Source: Anaeromyces robustus (taxonomy: Eukaryota > Neocallimastigomycota > Neocallimastigomycetes > Neocallimastigales > Neocallimastigaceae). Taken from it: a DNA stretch of 64,000 bases. The notes beneath the pieces are model-generated. The model searched no databases, was not told the origin of the DNA, and saw nothing but the letters and a program-made list of their open reading frames with translations. Below, in pieces: positions 45,958 to 60,000 of the stretch (position 1 is its first letter; the number at the start of each line of letters is the position of its first letter). A program made the position numbers and the translations under genes. The DNA is taken from positions 38,501-102,500 of the forward strand of contig MCFG01000208.1 of assembly GCA_002104895.1 (NCBI GenBank), written 5' to 3'.

Positions 45958-46358
45958 ATTATAATTAATAAAGATTATAAATAACAATAACAACGATAAT
46001 AATAATAATTATTATTATGTTTATTAATAAAAAATATATATATTTTATTATATTTTTAATTATAAAGAAAGAAAAATTTTTTATTAAATGGGTTATTATA
46101 GTATATTAATATCCCATGAACATACATTATTTTAATATCTTTACTAATTAAAAAAAAATGTTCGATTCGATATTACTTTATTTATTTAATTTATTTATTT
46201 TATTTACATTTCTAAAATAGATTTTAAAAATCTCAAATATAATTGTAATTATTATTATTTACTGTTTTTGGTATTTTTTATATGTATAGTATTCATTCTA
46301 GTTTTTTATTATAAAAAAAATTATTAAATATTATATTTTTTACTTTTAATCCATATAT

Positions 46359-46390
<32 letters not shown>

Positions 46391-47738
46391 TTTGAAAAAT
46401 TCAAAATTATATTAATATAAAATTATATTTTATATTATATATTATATAATAATAATAATAATAAAAACAGATATATAAATATGATAAAAATAATAGAATT
46501 TTCTACATTCAATTTTTGTAGTAAAATAAATACAATTATATAAAATCAAAATTATAAACATTTTTACTTTTAATTTATGGTACTTTTTTTATAGTTCATA
46601 AGAACTGAGTATAATATAAATATTTTATTATTTTTTTATTATATTATCTTTTTATGTTTTTTAATTTTTATAATTAATGTATGTATTATTTTAATTATTA
46701 TATAATGGAAGTAAGAAAATAATTATATTATATAAATAATTGTTTCTTTTTTTTTTTTTTTTTATTGATTGTTTTATATGTCTTTTTATATTATATACAT
46801 TTATGATAAATTTATGTTATCATCATTAATCTATGTATATACACATAATTATCATATGATAAATAAAATTATAATATTTAAAATTTTATATGATATTTAC
46901 ATTTTATTTTATATTAATAATATTTATTTATATATAATATAATAATATATAATTTATAATTTATAGTATAATTAATTATATTAATTTATATTATAATATA
47001 TTATTGTATATATTATAATATATATTTATAATATAATAATTTATATTTTAATTTATTATAAATTATATTGTATAATATAATATAATATATTATATATATA
47101 AATTTTTTATATTGTTAATTTAATATTATTTTTTAAAGTATTATGATTTTATTTATTTTATATTAGTAATGTATTATTATATATATTAATATATATAATA
47201 TATATAATATATATTATATATATTTTTATAATTATTTAAATTTTCAATTTTTGATTTTATATTATTAATATTTGAAAATTTTCTTGTTTTTAATTATTAG
47301 GTTGTATTGTTATTAGTATTTTTAATTTTAGTATTAGTAATTGAAAATACTATTACGTACGGACTACAACCTAAAAGAATATCACATTTACATCAATATA
47401 TAATATAAATAATTTATCGATATATTGATATATTTGTAATTATTTATATTTTATTAATATTTTATTGTTTTTATAAAAATCCAAATAAACAATAAAAAAA
47501 AAAAAACGGAAAACAATTAAATCATAATATCAATATGTAAACAATAATATATTATTTATAAATATATTAAGTAATAAAATATTGTTTTTTGAGAAATAAA
47601 TATTTTTTAATTAAAATATAAAGAATTTTTTATATAATATAATAATAAATATTTGATATTTAATAATTCTAATATATTATGAATATAATCATTAACATTA
47701 ATTTAAATATGATTTAAGGATGTAATATATAAACAATA
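45958..47738. other. Gene-free AT-rich region
   Basis: Almost pure A/T with (TA)n and TATATAATATATAATA runs (46,920-47,220). No gene. Around 47,275-47,370 there is an imperfect inverted stretch (TTATTAGGTTGTATTGTTATTAGTATTTTTAAT versus ATTGAAAATACTATTACGTACGGACTACAACC). Confidence 0.6.
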
Positions 47739-48262
47739 ACTAAAAACCTGAGTGTAGCATTTCGGCAATGTACATGAAATTTTTTGCATTGACAGGTCCT
47801 TTACGCCACATTTCATATTTTAAATTTATATAAATATTTTTTGACGCCACATTTATATAAAAATTTTTTAAGAGAGTTTATATACTAGTACTTGTATATT
47901 AAAACATTTCTTATTTATTTCATAATTTAAAGAATTATAAATATAAATTTTAAATTTCACTTAATATTTTATTTATTTCATAATTTAAAGAATTATAAAT
48001 ATAAATTTTAAATTTCACATAATATTTTATTTATTTCATAAGTTAAATAAAAAAAAAAAAGAAATATTAATAAAAAGAAGATACCACTAATAAATTGGTT
48101 TCATAAATCAATAATAAATAAAATATTGATTTTAATAATATAATAAATTTTTTATTTATTTATTTTATAAGCCACAATATAATACATTTAAATAATACGT
48201 TATTTTAATGCGCGATACATTTACAAAATACATTGCCGAAATGCACACTTCCCACTAAAAAC
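47739..48262. mobile_element. 506-bp non-autonomous DNA transposon (Mutator-like MITE) with 9-bp TSD
   Basis: The 9-mer ACTAAAAAC occurs at 47739-47747 and again at 48254-48262, flanking a 506-bp element. The ends are inverted: GAGTGTAGCATTTCGGCAAT on the left corresponds to the complement of the right end (GAAGTGTGCATTTCGGCAAT) with a one-base indel, a core of 16 identical bases. There is no coding capacity. Inside are about 2.4 tandem copies of a 59-60-bp unit (about 47,905-48,045). Nine-base duplications are characteristic of Mutator-like elements; the class is inferred from that alone. Confidence 0.7.
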
Positions 48263-50370
48263 ATATATAACGTATTAAATTATTTATATATTAATAATTT
48301 AATATAAATATATATAAAATAATTAAATACATTTTTGAATTTTCTGTATACATTTTGTAAATCATTATTGTAAATCATTACTATTAAAATAAATAATTTA
48401 ACGGTTTTTAGCATAAAATATTAATAATATTATTAAAGGTCTCCCATGTTTGTTAAAGATAATCTTTAAATTATTATTTTCAAAATTATTTCAACATTTA
48501 TTTGAAATAAAAAAATTCATATAATAATACTTTTATTAATAGGTGATTATATTATAATAAAAAACTTTATATAATGTGTTTCTTTGCTTTTATTATTATA
48601 ATTATTATTATCTCTTTAATCACTATTATTATCTTATTATCGCTTCATTGTTATCCATTATTTTCATTTTAAAAATATTAAAATTAAATGTAAATCTTTT
48701 CCTTTTTTTTAATTTAACATTGTGTTATTTTGATATTTTTTTATATTAATTAATATTCTATTTTAATGATTTTCTTCAAAAATTTTTTCAATTTTATTGG
48801 TGGAAACAAGAAAAATTAATATATACAGCTTTTAAATTTTTTTATTGGTTATATTCTTTTAACATAACAATGTAATATCTTTGTGTTACACGATAAATAA
48901 TTAGATAAATAAATATATATAATACCTTAAAAATTTTATTATTAATATTTATTTTAATTAATTATTGTTGATTATCTTATCCTTATTTCATTTTTTTTAA
49001 TATAATATCATATATCCTTATTTAGTATTAATATTATTTGGAGAACACAAAAAATATATATATATATAGTTAATTGTTTCAATATATGTAATCTTTTAAT
49101 TTATTTTTGGTTGTTTATTAAATTTTTATATTTTCTATAAAAAATTAAAAGTAAACACATATTAATAATTAATTCACTATTATATATTCAAAGTAAAAAT
49201 AATATATATATATAGTTAAATATATAAAGATACTAATAATTAAAATCCATATTTATTTTTAAGGTCACACTATTAACAAACATATTTTTATGTGATATTT
49301 AGTATTTATGTAATAGATTTTTCTATAATAATTAAAGTTTTTATTTTGTTTTTATATGGCTACTTTTCTTTAATATATTATTATATAATAATTAATATTT
49401 TTATTAAATATTGCTTATTTAATTTTTTAAAGAAAGAAAAAAAAATTTTTTTTCTATTTATTAATTCTATTCTTTAATATTATTTTATTTTTAATATGAA
49501 TTTATTGAGTATGTGTTTTTCAAAATACCTGTAAAAATGAAATGAATTATTAATTATAAGATATAATACTTATTTTTAATTATTAATTTTTAATTGTAAT
49601 ATTATATAATATATATTATTATATCCAAAAATAAAGCATACTTTAATAATCTTATTTTATGTGATCATTAACATTACGTGATTATTCATAATAAAGGTTT
49701 TATCGAAAAAATTTATTAATAATTAAAGTTTCATGTATATTAAGTTTATTATTATTAATTAAAATTTTATTAAATAAAATTACTATTGTTCTGTTTCCCA
49801 TTTTTTTTTAATATTTAATATTGTCTAAGATTAAAATTTAATAACACCTTGAAATTATATATAAATAAAAATTTACATCCATTTTTTTGTAAATTTTTTT
49901 TTTTTTTTTCATTTTTTTCTAAAATCACTTTTGCCTTTATTTATTTATAAAAAGTTTTTCATTTTAAATTTTTTATACTCAATATATTTACATATTATTA
50001 CTTAATCCATTTTTCACTGGTTGAAAAAAATACCTTTGATATATACAATTAAATATATTTATATTAGTATAATAAAATTTAAAAAAAAAAAAAAAATACA
50101 AAAAAATATAACATATATTTATCAATAAATAAAAGTATCAATAAATAAAAAAGGTTTCAATAAGTATCAATAAAAAAAAAGAGATTTTATAAAAGAAAAA
50201 ATTTTCAAAAATATTAATTAAAAATATTTTTAAATAGATTAATAAAAAAAATATCTATAAATTGTAAAAAAAAAAGAAAAACAAATATAAAATAAATAAA
50301 TAAACAAATAAAAAAAATTCTATAAAAAACAATAAATAAAAGATTATCATAAAAAAAAAGGTTAAAAAAA
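48263..50370. other. AT-rich region and promoter of the xylanase gene
   Basis: No gene is visible over 2.1 kb. The final 300 bp are strongly A-rich on the coding strand with poly-A (about 50,080-50,096). AATAAATAAA tracts and AAAAAAAAAGGTTAAAAAAA directly precede the ATG, a typical A-rich leader. No recognisable regulator site was found. Confidence 0.55.
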
Positions 50371-53300
50371 ATGAAATTTTTTAAATCACTTTCATTATTA
50401 ACCTTAGCTGTTAGTGCTGTTTCAGCTAAAGATTTCTGTAACACTACTGAACACACTGGTAAGAGTGTTACTGAAACTGATATTAATGTTGGATCTATTG
50501 GTGATATTGGTTATGAAATTTGGTATCAAGATGGTGAAAACAGTGCTACTTTCTATGAAGATGGTTCTTTCACTTGTTCCTTCAAGAAATCTAAGGATTA
50601 CTTATGTCGTTCTGGACTTTCCTTCGATAGTACTCAAACTCATGAAGAAATCGGTCACTTATACGCTGATTTCAAACTTATTAAGAAGGATGTCGAAGCT
50701 GTTGATTACTCTTATGTAGGTATTTACGGTTGGAGTCGTGAACCACTTATTGAATATTATGTTGTTGATAACTGGCTTAGTCAATATCGTCCAGGAGATT
50801 GGGTTGGAGAAACTAAACATGGAGATTTCATGATTGATGGCGCTGAATACACTGTATATGAAAACAAACGTTATGGTCCATCTATTGATGGTGAAACTAC
50901 TTTCACTCAATTCTTCAGTGTTCGTAAAGAACCACGTGAATGTGGTACTATTGATATTACAGCTCACTTTAAGAAATGGGAAGAACTTGGTATGGTTTTA
51001 GGTAAATTACATGAAGCTAAAGTATTAGGAGAAGCTGGAAGTATCAGTACAGGTACTAGTGGTACAGCCGATTTCCCATATGCTAAGGTTTACATTAAGG
51101 AAGATGAAGAAAAACCAATTGAAGATAAACCAATTGAAGAAAAACCAATTGAAAATAAAGATGTTGTTAAGATTATGCCAATCGGTGATTCTATTACATT
51201 CGGTTTAGAAGATGAAGGTGGTTATAGAAAGTATCTTGATATTTTCCTTAAGGAAAAGGGATATGATAATATTGATTTTGTTGGTCCAGAAGGATCTGAC
51301 AGTGCTACTTTCATTTATCATGGTAAGAATGTTACTTATGATGATAATCATGCTGGTTACAGTGGTTTCACTATCATGCAACAACCAGACAGTTGGAGTG
51401 ATGACAGTGGTTTATACGAAAAACTTATAAGTAAGAATACTATTAAAAAATACCAACCAGATATTGTTCTTCTTATCATTGGTACTAATGATATGACAGC
51501 TAATCGTGCTCAAGAAGATTGTGAAAAAGATCTTCATACTTTACTTGATTACCTTCTTGAAAACTTACCTTCTAATAGTATTATTTTCATGGGTAATATT
51601 CCAGAATTCAGAGCTTATGGAGGTACAGCTGAAAGAGTTGCCAAATATAATGGTACTGTCAAGAAGGTTACTGATGATTATGCTAAATCAGGTAAGAATG
51701 TTCAATTTGTTGATATTCATGGTTGTCTTGATGGTATAGCTGATCTTAGTACTGATGAAATTCATCCAAGTGCTGTTGGTTATGAAAAGATTGCTAAATT
51801 ATGGGCAACTAATGTAGATGAATACCTTAGTGGTTCTAAGACTACTACTACTACTACTGAAGCTGTTAAAACTACTACCACTACTGAAGCTGTTAAAACT
51901 ACTACCACTACTACTGAAGTTGTTCCAACTTCTGAACCAACTTCAGGCGCTACTGAACCAATTGATTTCTGTACTGTTACTGAACACACTGGTAAGAGTG
52001 TTACTGAAACTGACATTAATGTTGGATCTATTGGTGATATTGGTTATGAAATTTGGTACCAAGGTGGTGAAAACAGTGCTACTTTCTATGAAGATGGTTC
52101 CTTCACTTGTTCCTTCAAGAAATCTAAGGATTACTTATGTCGTTCTGGACTTTCCTTCGACAGTACTCAAACTCATGAAGAAATTGGTCACTTATACGCT
52201 GATTTCAAACTTGTTAAGAAGGATGTCGAAGATGTCGATTACTCTTATGTCGGTATTTACGGTTGGAGTCGTGAACCACTTATTGAATATTACGTTGTTG
52301 ATAACTGGCTTAGTCAATATCGTCCAGGAGATTGGGTTGGAGAAACTAAACATGGTGATTTCATGATTGATGGCGCTGAATACACTGTATATGAAAACAA
52401 ACGTTATGGTCCATCTATTGATGGTGAAACTACTTTCACTCAATTCTTCAGTGTTCGTAAAGAACCACGTGAATGTGGTACTATTGATATTACAGCTCAC
52501 TTTAAGAAATGGGAAGAACTTGGTATGGTTTTAGGTAAATTACATGAAGCTAAAGTATTAGGAGAAGCTGGTAGTATCAGTACAGGTACTAGTGGTACAG
52601 CTGATTTCCCATATGCTAAGGTTTACATTAAGGAAGATGAAGAAAAACCAGTTAAAACTACTACCACTACTGAAGCTGTTAAAACTACTACCACTACTGA
52701 AGTTGTTCCAACTTCTGAACCAACTGGTTTCTGTAGTGTTACTGAACACACTGGTAAGAGTGTTACTGAAACTGATATTAATGTTGGATCTATTGGTGAT
52801 ATCGGTTATGAAATTTGGTACCAAGGTGGTGAAAACAGTGCTACTTTCTATGAAGATGGTTCTTTCACTTGTTCCTTCAAGAAATCTAAAGATTACTTAT
52901 GTCGTTCTGGACTTTCCTTCGACAGTACACAAACTCATGAAGAAATCGGTCACTTATACGCTGACTTCAAACTTGTTAAGAAGGATGTCGAAGATGTCGA
53001 TTACTCTTATGTAGGTATTTACGGTTGGAGTCGTGAACCACTTATTGAATACTACGTTGTTGATAACTGGCTTAGTCAATATCGTCCAGGAGATTGGGTT
53101 GGAGAAACTAAACATGGAGATTTCATGATTGATGGCGCTGAATATACTGTATACGAAAACAAACGTTATGGTCCATCTATTGATGGTGAAACTACTTTCA
53201 CTCAATTCTTCAGTGTTCGTAAAGAACCACGTGAATGTGGTACTATTGATATTACAGCCCACTTTAAGAAATGGGAAGAACTTGGTATGGTTTTAGGTAA

Positions 53301-54417
53301 ATTACATGAAGCTAAAGTATTAGGAGAAGCTGGTAGTATCAGTACAGGTACTAGTGGTACAGCTGATTTCCCATATGCTAAGGTTTACATTAAGGAAGAT
53401 GAAGAAAAACCAGTTAAAACTACTACCACTACTACTGAAGCTGTTAAGACTACTACTACTACAACTACTACTAAACCAAAGACCACTACTACTACTACTA
53501 AGACTACTACCAAACCAAAGACTACTACTACCACTACTACTAAGACTACTACTAAACCAAAGACTACCACTACTACCAAAACAACTACTAAACCAAAGAC
53601 CACTACTACTAAAAAGACTACTACTAAGACTACTACTAAGCCAAAAACTACCACTACTAAAAAGACTACCACAACTAAAAAGACCACTACTACTACTACA
53701 AAGAAAACTAAAACTTCTTCAAAACCAATATCTACTAATTATAAATGTGGTAAGAAGAATGGTAATGCTCAATGTCCAAAAGGATATTGTTGTAGTAAGT
53801 ATGGTTATTGTGGAAAATCTGATGAATATTGTAAGGCTGGATGTCAATCTGAATTTGGAGAATGTAAGAATACATCTACTACTACTAAGAAGACCACTAC
53901 TACTACTAAGAAGACCACTACTACTAAGAAGACTACTACAACCAAGAAGACCACTACTACTAAGAAGACCACTACTACTAAGAAGACTACTACAACCAAG
54001 AAGACCACTACTACTAAGAAGACTACTACTACTAAGAAGTCTACTAAAAAGACTACCACCACTACTAAGAAGTCTACCAAAAAGACTACCACTACTCCAA
54101 AGAAGTCTACCAAAAAGACTACCACCACTCCAAAGAAGTCTACTAAAAAGACCACTACTACTAAGAAGTCTACCAAAAAGACTACCACTACTCCAAAGAA
54201 GTCTACTAAAAAAACCTCTACTAAAAAAACTACAAAGACCACTACTAAGAAAACCAAAACTTCTTTAAAACCAACCTCTACTAATGGAAAGTGTGGTAAG
54301 AAGAATGGTAATGCTCAATGTCCAAAAGGATATTGTTGTAGTAAATATGGTTATTGTGGAAAAACCGATGATTATTGTAAATCCGGATGTCAATCTGAAT
54401 TTGGAAAATGTCGTTAA
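50371..54417 (+). CDS. Secreted multi-domain xylanase: GH11 - SGNH esterase - GH11 - GH11 - CBM18 - CBM18
   Basis: An intronless 1,348-residue protein. Residues 1-19 form a signal peptide ([19 protein letters not shown]). Three GH11 xylanase modules span about 21-245, 532-756 and 786-1010. Each has [17 protein letters not shown] with the nucleophile Glu (128, 639, 893), the QFFSVR strand, and the acid/base Glu in VLGEAGS (221, 732, 986). An SGNH acetyl-xylan-esterase-like module (CE3-like, about 266-487) has [11 protein letters not shown] (Ser274), GTND (371-374) and [10 protein letters not shown] (Asp462, His465). Thr-rich linkers separate the modules. CBM18 hevein-like chitin-binding modules lie at 1126-1165 and 1308-1347, each with eight Cys, joined by a long (T-K)n linker. 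There is no dockerin. It would cleave the xylan backbone and remove acetyl groups in one polypeptide, probably bound to the fungal chitin wall. The GC content is raised by selected codons (GGT, TTC, AAG, ACC), typical of highly expressed gut-fungal CAZymes. Confidence 0.92.
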   Translation: MKFFKSLSLLTLAVSAVSAKDFCNTTEHTGKSVTETDINVGSIGDIGYEIWYQDGENSATFYEDGSFTCSFKKSKDYLCRSGLSFDSTQTHEEIGHLYADFKLIKKDVEAVDYSYVGIYGWSREPLIEYYVVDNWLSQYRPGDWVGETKHGDFMIDGAEYTVYENKRYGPSIDGETTFTQFFSVRKEPRECGTIDITAHFKKWEELGMVLGKLHEAKVLGEAGSISTGTSGTADFPYAKVYIKEDEEKPIEDKPIEEKPIENKDVVKIMPIGDSITFGLEDEGGYRKYLDIFLKEKGYDNIDFVGPEGSDSATFIYHGKNVTYDDNHAGYSGFTIMQQPDSWSDDSGLYEKLISKNTIKKYQPDIVLLIIGTNDMTANRAQEDCEKDLHTLLDYLLENLPSNSIIFMGNIPEFRAYGGTAERVAKYNGTVKKVTDDYAKSGKNVQFVDIHGCLDGIADLSTDEIHPSAVGYEKIAKLWATNVDEYLSGSKTTTTTTEAVKTTTTTEAVKTTTTTTEVVPTSEPTSGATEPIDFCTVTEHTGKSVTETDINVGSIGDIGYEIWYQGGENSATFYEDGSFTCSFKKSKDYLCRSGLSFDSTQTHEEIGHLYADFKLVKKDVEDVDYSYVGIYGWSREPLIEYYVVDNWLSQYRPGDWVGETKHGDFMIDGAEYTVYENKRYGPSIDGETTFTQFFSVRKEPRECGTIDITAHFKKWEELGMVLGKLHEAKVLGEAGSISTGTSGTADFPYAKVYIKEDEEKPVKTTTTTEAVKTTTTTEVVPTSEPTGFCSVTEHTGKSVTETDINVGSIGDIGYEIWYQGGENSATFYEDGSFTCSFKKSKDYLCRSGLSFDSTQTHEEIGHLYADFKLVKKDVEDVDYSYVGIYGWSREPLIEYYVVDNWLSQYRPGDWVGETKHGDFMIDGAEYTVYENKRYGPSIDGETTFTQFFSVRKEPRECGTIDITAHFKKWEELGMVLGKLHEAKVLGEAGSISTGTSGTADFPYAKVYIKEDEEKPVKTTTTTTEAVKTTTTTTTTKPKTTTTTTKTTTKPKTTTTTTTKTTTKPKTTTTTKTTTKPKTTTTKKTTTKTTTKPKTTTTKKTTTTKKTTTTTTKKTKTSSKPISTNYKCGKKNGNAQCPKGYCCSKYGYCGKSDEYCKAGCQSEFGECKNTSTTTKKTTTTTKKTTTTKKTTTTKKTTTTKKTTTTKKTTTTKKTTTTKKTTTTKKSTKKTTTTTKKSTKKTTTTPKKSTKKTTTTPKKSTKKTTTTKKSTKKTTTTPKKSTKKTSTKKTTKTTTKKTKTSLKPTSTNGKCGKKNGNAQCPKGYCCSKYGYCGKTDDYCKSGCQSEFGKCR

Positions 54418-57053
54418 AATAATATAAAGAACAGAGAAAAAAACAAAAAAACGAAAAAGCAAAATAAAATAAAAAATAAAAAACAAAAAGAAAATATGTC
54501 AAAATAAAATAGATGTTAAAAAAAAAAAAAAAAAAAGAAAAGAAAAAAAATATAGAATTTTATAAAATAAATTTATAAATAAATAATAAATATAATATAT
54601 ATAAAATAAATAGTAATATTTTTTTTTTTTTTTTACATTTAAAAAGTATCTCATATATAATATAAATATAAAAAATATATAAATATATATTGATATCAAT
54701 ATATTGATATTACTATATTAAAACAAAATTAATATAATATAATATCTAAATATTATTCATTATTAAACAATTCTATAAATATTAACAAAAAATATAAACA
54801 TTTTTTTTTCTTTTTTTTTTTGAAAAAAAAAATTAAAAAAAAATTAAAAAATAAAAAAAAAAAAAATAAATAAAAATTTTAAAAATTAAATAAAAATAAA
54901 AAGTATAATATAAAATTAAAAATTTTAATATTCAAAAATTTTTTATTAAAATGAAAATGGGTATAATATATATTTATTTATATATATATTATTTAACTTG
55001 GAAATTAACTCTTTCTAAATATTCAATTTTTTCAATTTTAGGATATATTTATCAATATCTCTTGTTTTGTACATAATTCTATTATATTTTTTTATTTTTG
55101 AAATTTTAGTGTACTTTCAATATATATATTTTCTTGAATTAATTATTCACCATAAAATTATCCTTTAACTACCTATATATATATTTTCCTTCTACACTAA
55201 TTAATATTTATTTAAAATGTTTATCTAAAATATATACTTTACAATTACATAATGGCTTACTTATTATAATTAACGTTTCCTATATAATCATAGAACTCAC
55301 TTTAACATATCAAATTCTCTATCATTAATATAAAATATTATATATATTACTAAATACTTTATAAATACATTTTTTCAATTTTCCAGTTTCTTGTGAAATA
55401 TATTTTTCATTAATTTCTATTTTATTATCATTAACAATTGATTCTTTAATATCATTCGTTTCATTTTCATTTACATTATTTTTTTTTAGTTCAATTAATT
55501 TTTATGTAGGTGTTTAGATTAGTTTTCCCAATAAATTTAATTTCTCATATGATATTTTATTTTTATTTATATTATTATTTTTCCTTTTTAGTTGTAACTG
55601 ATTGATTTAATTATTGTTGTAATTTTTATTATTAATAAATAGATTAATATTAATATTTTTTTATTATATTTAATAATGACGAAAATACACACAAAAAATA
55701 CAAAAAAAAAAAACTCACTAATTATTAAAAATTAAAAGTTTTCATAATAATTATATATTTCAAAAATGATTATGATTATATTCATATATATATATATTAA
55801 AAATTATTATAATCTAAAATTATTATATATCTTTTATAATTTATAAAAAAAAAGTACAAAAAAAATTATCATCATTATTTTATTTTTTTTATTTTTTTTA
55901 TTTTTTTATTTTGTATTTGAATTAATATTATATTAATTAATTAATTAATTAATTAGATCATTATCATGTGATCATAAATAAATAAATAAATAATGTGTAT
56001 TACATTATTACATCATATGAATCATTATTTGTAACACTATAAATAATATATTATTTATATTTATTTATAAAGTTTATTTGTTATAATAATTTTTATATTT
56101 TATATTAATATCTATAAAGATTATTGAACATTTAACATTAAATATTAACGTAAAAATTATTTAATATTTAATGATCAAATCTAAAAAACTTTACATAAAT
56201 TATTTGATGATAATATTAATATTTATTTTAGGTAGTTATTGCTAATTAATTAATTAATTAATTAATTAATTTAGAGTTGGGTCCTTAAACAAAAAAAAAA
56301 AAAAAAGATTATCAATAGAATGAACTTTTAATAAATTTAGGAAATATAATTTATTATCCACTATTATTATTATTATTATTATTAATTTTCAACAATAAAA
56401 AAAAGAAAGCTAGACTTTATATTTTATATTTTATATATTTTATATTATAATTTTATGTCATAAAATAAAAATAAAAAACATAAAATATAAAACTTTTATT
56501 TAAAGTTTGTGATGTCATTAAAAACAAAACAAAAAAAAAAAAAGGCTAAGAAATAAATTCTATGTCTATTTTTTTTTTATAAAAATTTATATTAATTAAA
56601 TTAATAGAATGTTCATTCATATAAAAATTAATTAAAAAAATTATTATTGTGTAACTTTTTTTTTTTAATGTAACCATTCTTAGTTAAAATAAAAAAAAGA
56701 TAATTGAAAAAAAAAATATATTTAAACAAGAAAATTTTCTTTACCAAATTTATAATTTTTTTTTTTTTAAATTATAAACATTAAGTAATATATATTTTAA
56801 TATATATATGTTTATTTTATATATATATATATATAAATAAAGTATATGAAATCATAAATAAATGAATATATAATAAATATAAAATAAAAATAAAATAAAT
56901 TAATTAATAATTAAAAAAATAAAAATATTAAACTAAAAAAAGAAAAAAAAAAGATTTTTTTTTTTTACTTCATTATAAAAAATATAATTAAAATATTCTA
57001 ATTTTTATATATTCAAAACAAAATAAATAAATAAATAAATAAATTAATAAAAA
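54418..57053. other. AT-rich gap between the two large secreted-protein genes
   Basis: No intact gene. A minus-strand fragment at about 55,365-55,500 (NVNENETNDIKESIVNDNKI, EINEKYISQETGKLKKCIYK, then VFSNIYNILY) reads like a protein C-terminus without a start. (TTAA)n tracts occur at 55,934-55,955 and 56,243-56,272. The last 200 bp are A-rich leader for the protease gene. Confidence 0.5.
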
Positions 57054-60000
57054 ATGAAAAATTATTATTTTTTATTAACAATAGTTATATTATTTAACTA
57101 TTTTATTGGTGTATATTCCGAAAATGCTAATTATATAGTTAATATTTTAAGAAAAGAAACCGATAAAACTTTTGATGATGAAAAACCAGAAATACAATTA
57201 AAAATTGAAGAATTAGTCAATGATAGAATGAATGATATTTATGATGTAATTGAAGAAAATAAAGAATCATATGTATTAGAAAATGGAGAACAAGATCAAA
57301 AATTAGAAGAATTAGAAACAAATCCTTTAAGAAAACGTGGTGATAAAAAATTCAAATATAAATTTTTTAATCCTCGTTCAAAATATAATCATTCGAAACG
57401 TTCTGTAGAAAATGAAGATACTGAATATATTCCTATTAAGTCTAAATTAATTAATCATGTTTGTCCAATTAATAATTATTATGCCATTAATGTATATCTT
57501 TCTGATGATATAGTTGAAACTGTTTGTCATTTGCCAAATGTTATAAGTTGTGAAAAATCATTTAATTATGAATTATATGATAATGTTCATAAAGAAGATT
57601 TTGATTATGAAATAATTAGAAAAAAAATTAATGAAACTGATGTTTCTGAACAATATATTGATTTTTATCCAAACTTTTTAGAAGCAATTTGTAATGATGA
57701 TGTAATTGGTTATGAATATAATCCTACTTTCCGTTATCCAGTAAGTGCAGGAAAAGGTATAGATATTTATATTATTGATGATGGTTTCATAACTTATCAT
57801 GATGATTTTGATACTTATGAAGGAACTGAAGATGAACGTACTGTTGCTTGTGATGCTATTAGTAGTATTGATGAAATAATTTTAACGGATGAAGAGACAA
57901 AAAATTCATGTTTCGGTGTTTTTGATGAGGAGGATAATGCTTATGTTGAACCATATCATGGTGTAGGTGTTTCTTCAGTGGCTGCTGGAAAAATTTATGG
58001 AGTTGCTAAAAAAGCAAATATTCATGATATAGCTTCTGATCTCTCTCATATTAGTGTTTTAAGAGCATTTGATTTTATTATGTTAAATGGAAAACCTCAT
58101 AAAACTGTTATTAATATTTCTCTTGGTTCTACAACATTTTATCATAAATCCGTTGATGATAAACTTGCCGAATTAATTAAAAATGGTTTTATTATTTTCG
58201 TTGGAGCTGGTAATGACAATAAAAATTGTTGTGCTTCAAAAGATAGTGAAGAATTTTTTGCATTTACTGGTTATCGTAAAGCTATTGCAGTTGGTTCTGC
58301 CTCTACAAATTACGGATCTGTAGGATATACTAAAGAAGAATTTTCAAATTATGGTGATTGTGTTGATATATTTGCACCAGGAGATGTAGTTATGGCTTCA
58401 TTTTATTACGGAACCATTGATTCGAAGGAAGAATATAGTATACATGAAAGTGGAACATCATTTTCATCACCTATTGCTGCAGGTGTTGCTGCTTCCATAA
58501 TGTCAGAAAATCCAGAATATGAATTTGATAATGAATCTATGAGAAAAGTTTTAATCGGTTTAGCAAATAAAGGTAGTATTAAGGGTTTAAAAGCTGATTC
58601 TAATACTCCACGTAGATTCATCAATAATGGTAAAAATAAAATTATAACTTCATCATCTTTGGATAATGATGAAAATAAGTGTGGTATTAACTCTTCAGGA
58701 AAAAAAATTATCTGTGATGAAGGATGTTGCTCAAAAGAAGGTAAATGTATTTCGATTTTTAGTGATCAAGTTGAAAAATGTTTAATTGAAAATGGATGTC
58801 AAAGTGATTATGGTTTTTGTACTACAAAGGAAAATTCCATTGCTGAATGTGAAATAGAAATAGAGAACAATAAAGAATGTTTATTTGAAATATCTACAGA
58901 ATTAAATGATGAAGATTTTTTATATTGTGAAAATTATGACCGTAATGGATGTACTAGTTTTTTTGGAAGTTTAAACGATCCTTGGGAAACCAATAGAATT
59001 AATATTTGTAGTATAGCTAGAAATTTCAAAGATTTTGGTTTTATTAATACTATGGATATTGCAAAATATTACAAATATGATGATATTTGTCGTGAAGATA
59101 TTCAAACTAAATATAAGAAATTATGTGAAAATGAAGCATCTGATTATAAAAAGTGTTTCATTGATAATGAAGTCTTAAATATTTATTCAAAGTATAGATC
59201 ACGTGAATTAGATAGTTTGAAAGATAATGAAATTCAAAGTTTACGAAAAGCATGTATTGATTTTAAATCTGATTATTGTGTTGATTTTCGTTCTAGAAAA
59301 AATCAAATAGTTCTTACTTATCCTTCATGTGAACTTTTTAGACATTCATCCTATTATAATATGGATCAAATTTTTTATGAAGAAATGAGACGTATTAAGG
59401 ATAGAGGTAATGATTTTATGAATTTTTGTGAAAGATTTATTGAATATCAAGAATCAAAATGTGATAATATATTAGAAGAATATGATGAATGCCTTCCTAT
59501 TTTTACAACTACTAATACTACAACTATTGGAGAAGAAGAAGAAGAATTAATAATGAAAAATTGTTCTATTTTCAAATCTGAAAAATGTCAATCATTTTAT
59601 GAAAATAAGTATAATTTAATTCCATTATGTCATAACTATACTATGACTATGAAATATGAAAAATCTGAATTATTAATTAATTTTGAAGATACGGTAAATA
59701 ATTATAAAAATATTTGTGATAATGTTGAATTTAATGATGAAATGAAAGAAAAAATTATTTCTGATTGTAAAAATGAATTACAAAATAATGAATGTCTTTT
59801 TGATTATGATCCAAAAATGAAAGATGAAGATATTGCTTCCTATTGTGAATTATTTAGATCTGAAAAATGTAATAAAGAATATACCTTTTCCAATGGTGTT
59901 TGTAAATTAGCACAAACCTATTATAATAATAATAATAAGAATAATAATAATAATACGGATACTGAAATTGTATCCATGTTAAATGAATATGAAAGAAAAT

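Noticed and set aside
50414-54268. Many Leu/Val-rich open frames overlapping the xylanase gene on both strands
   Set aside because: All are out-of-frame readings of the repeated GH11 and Thr-Lys linker sequence; none has a family signature or independent start context.
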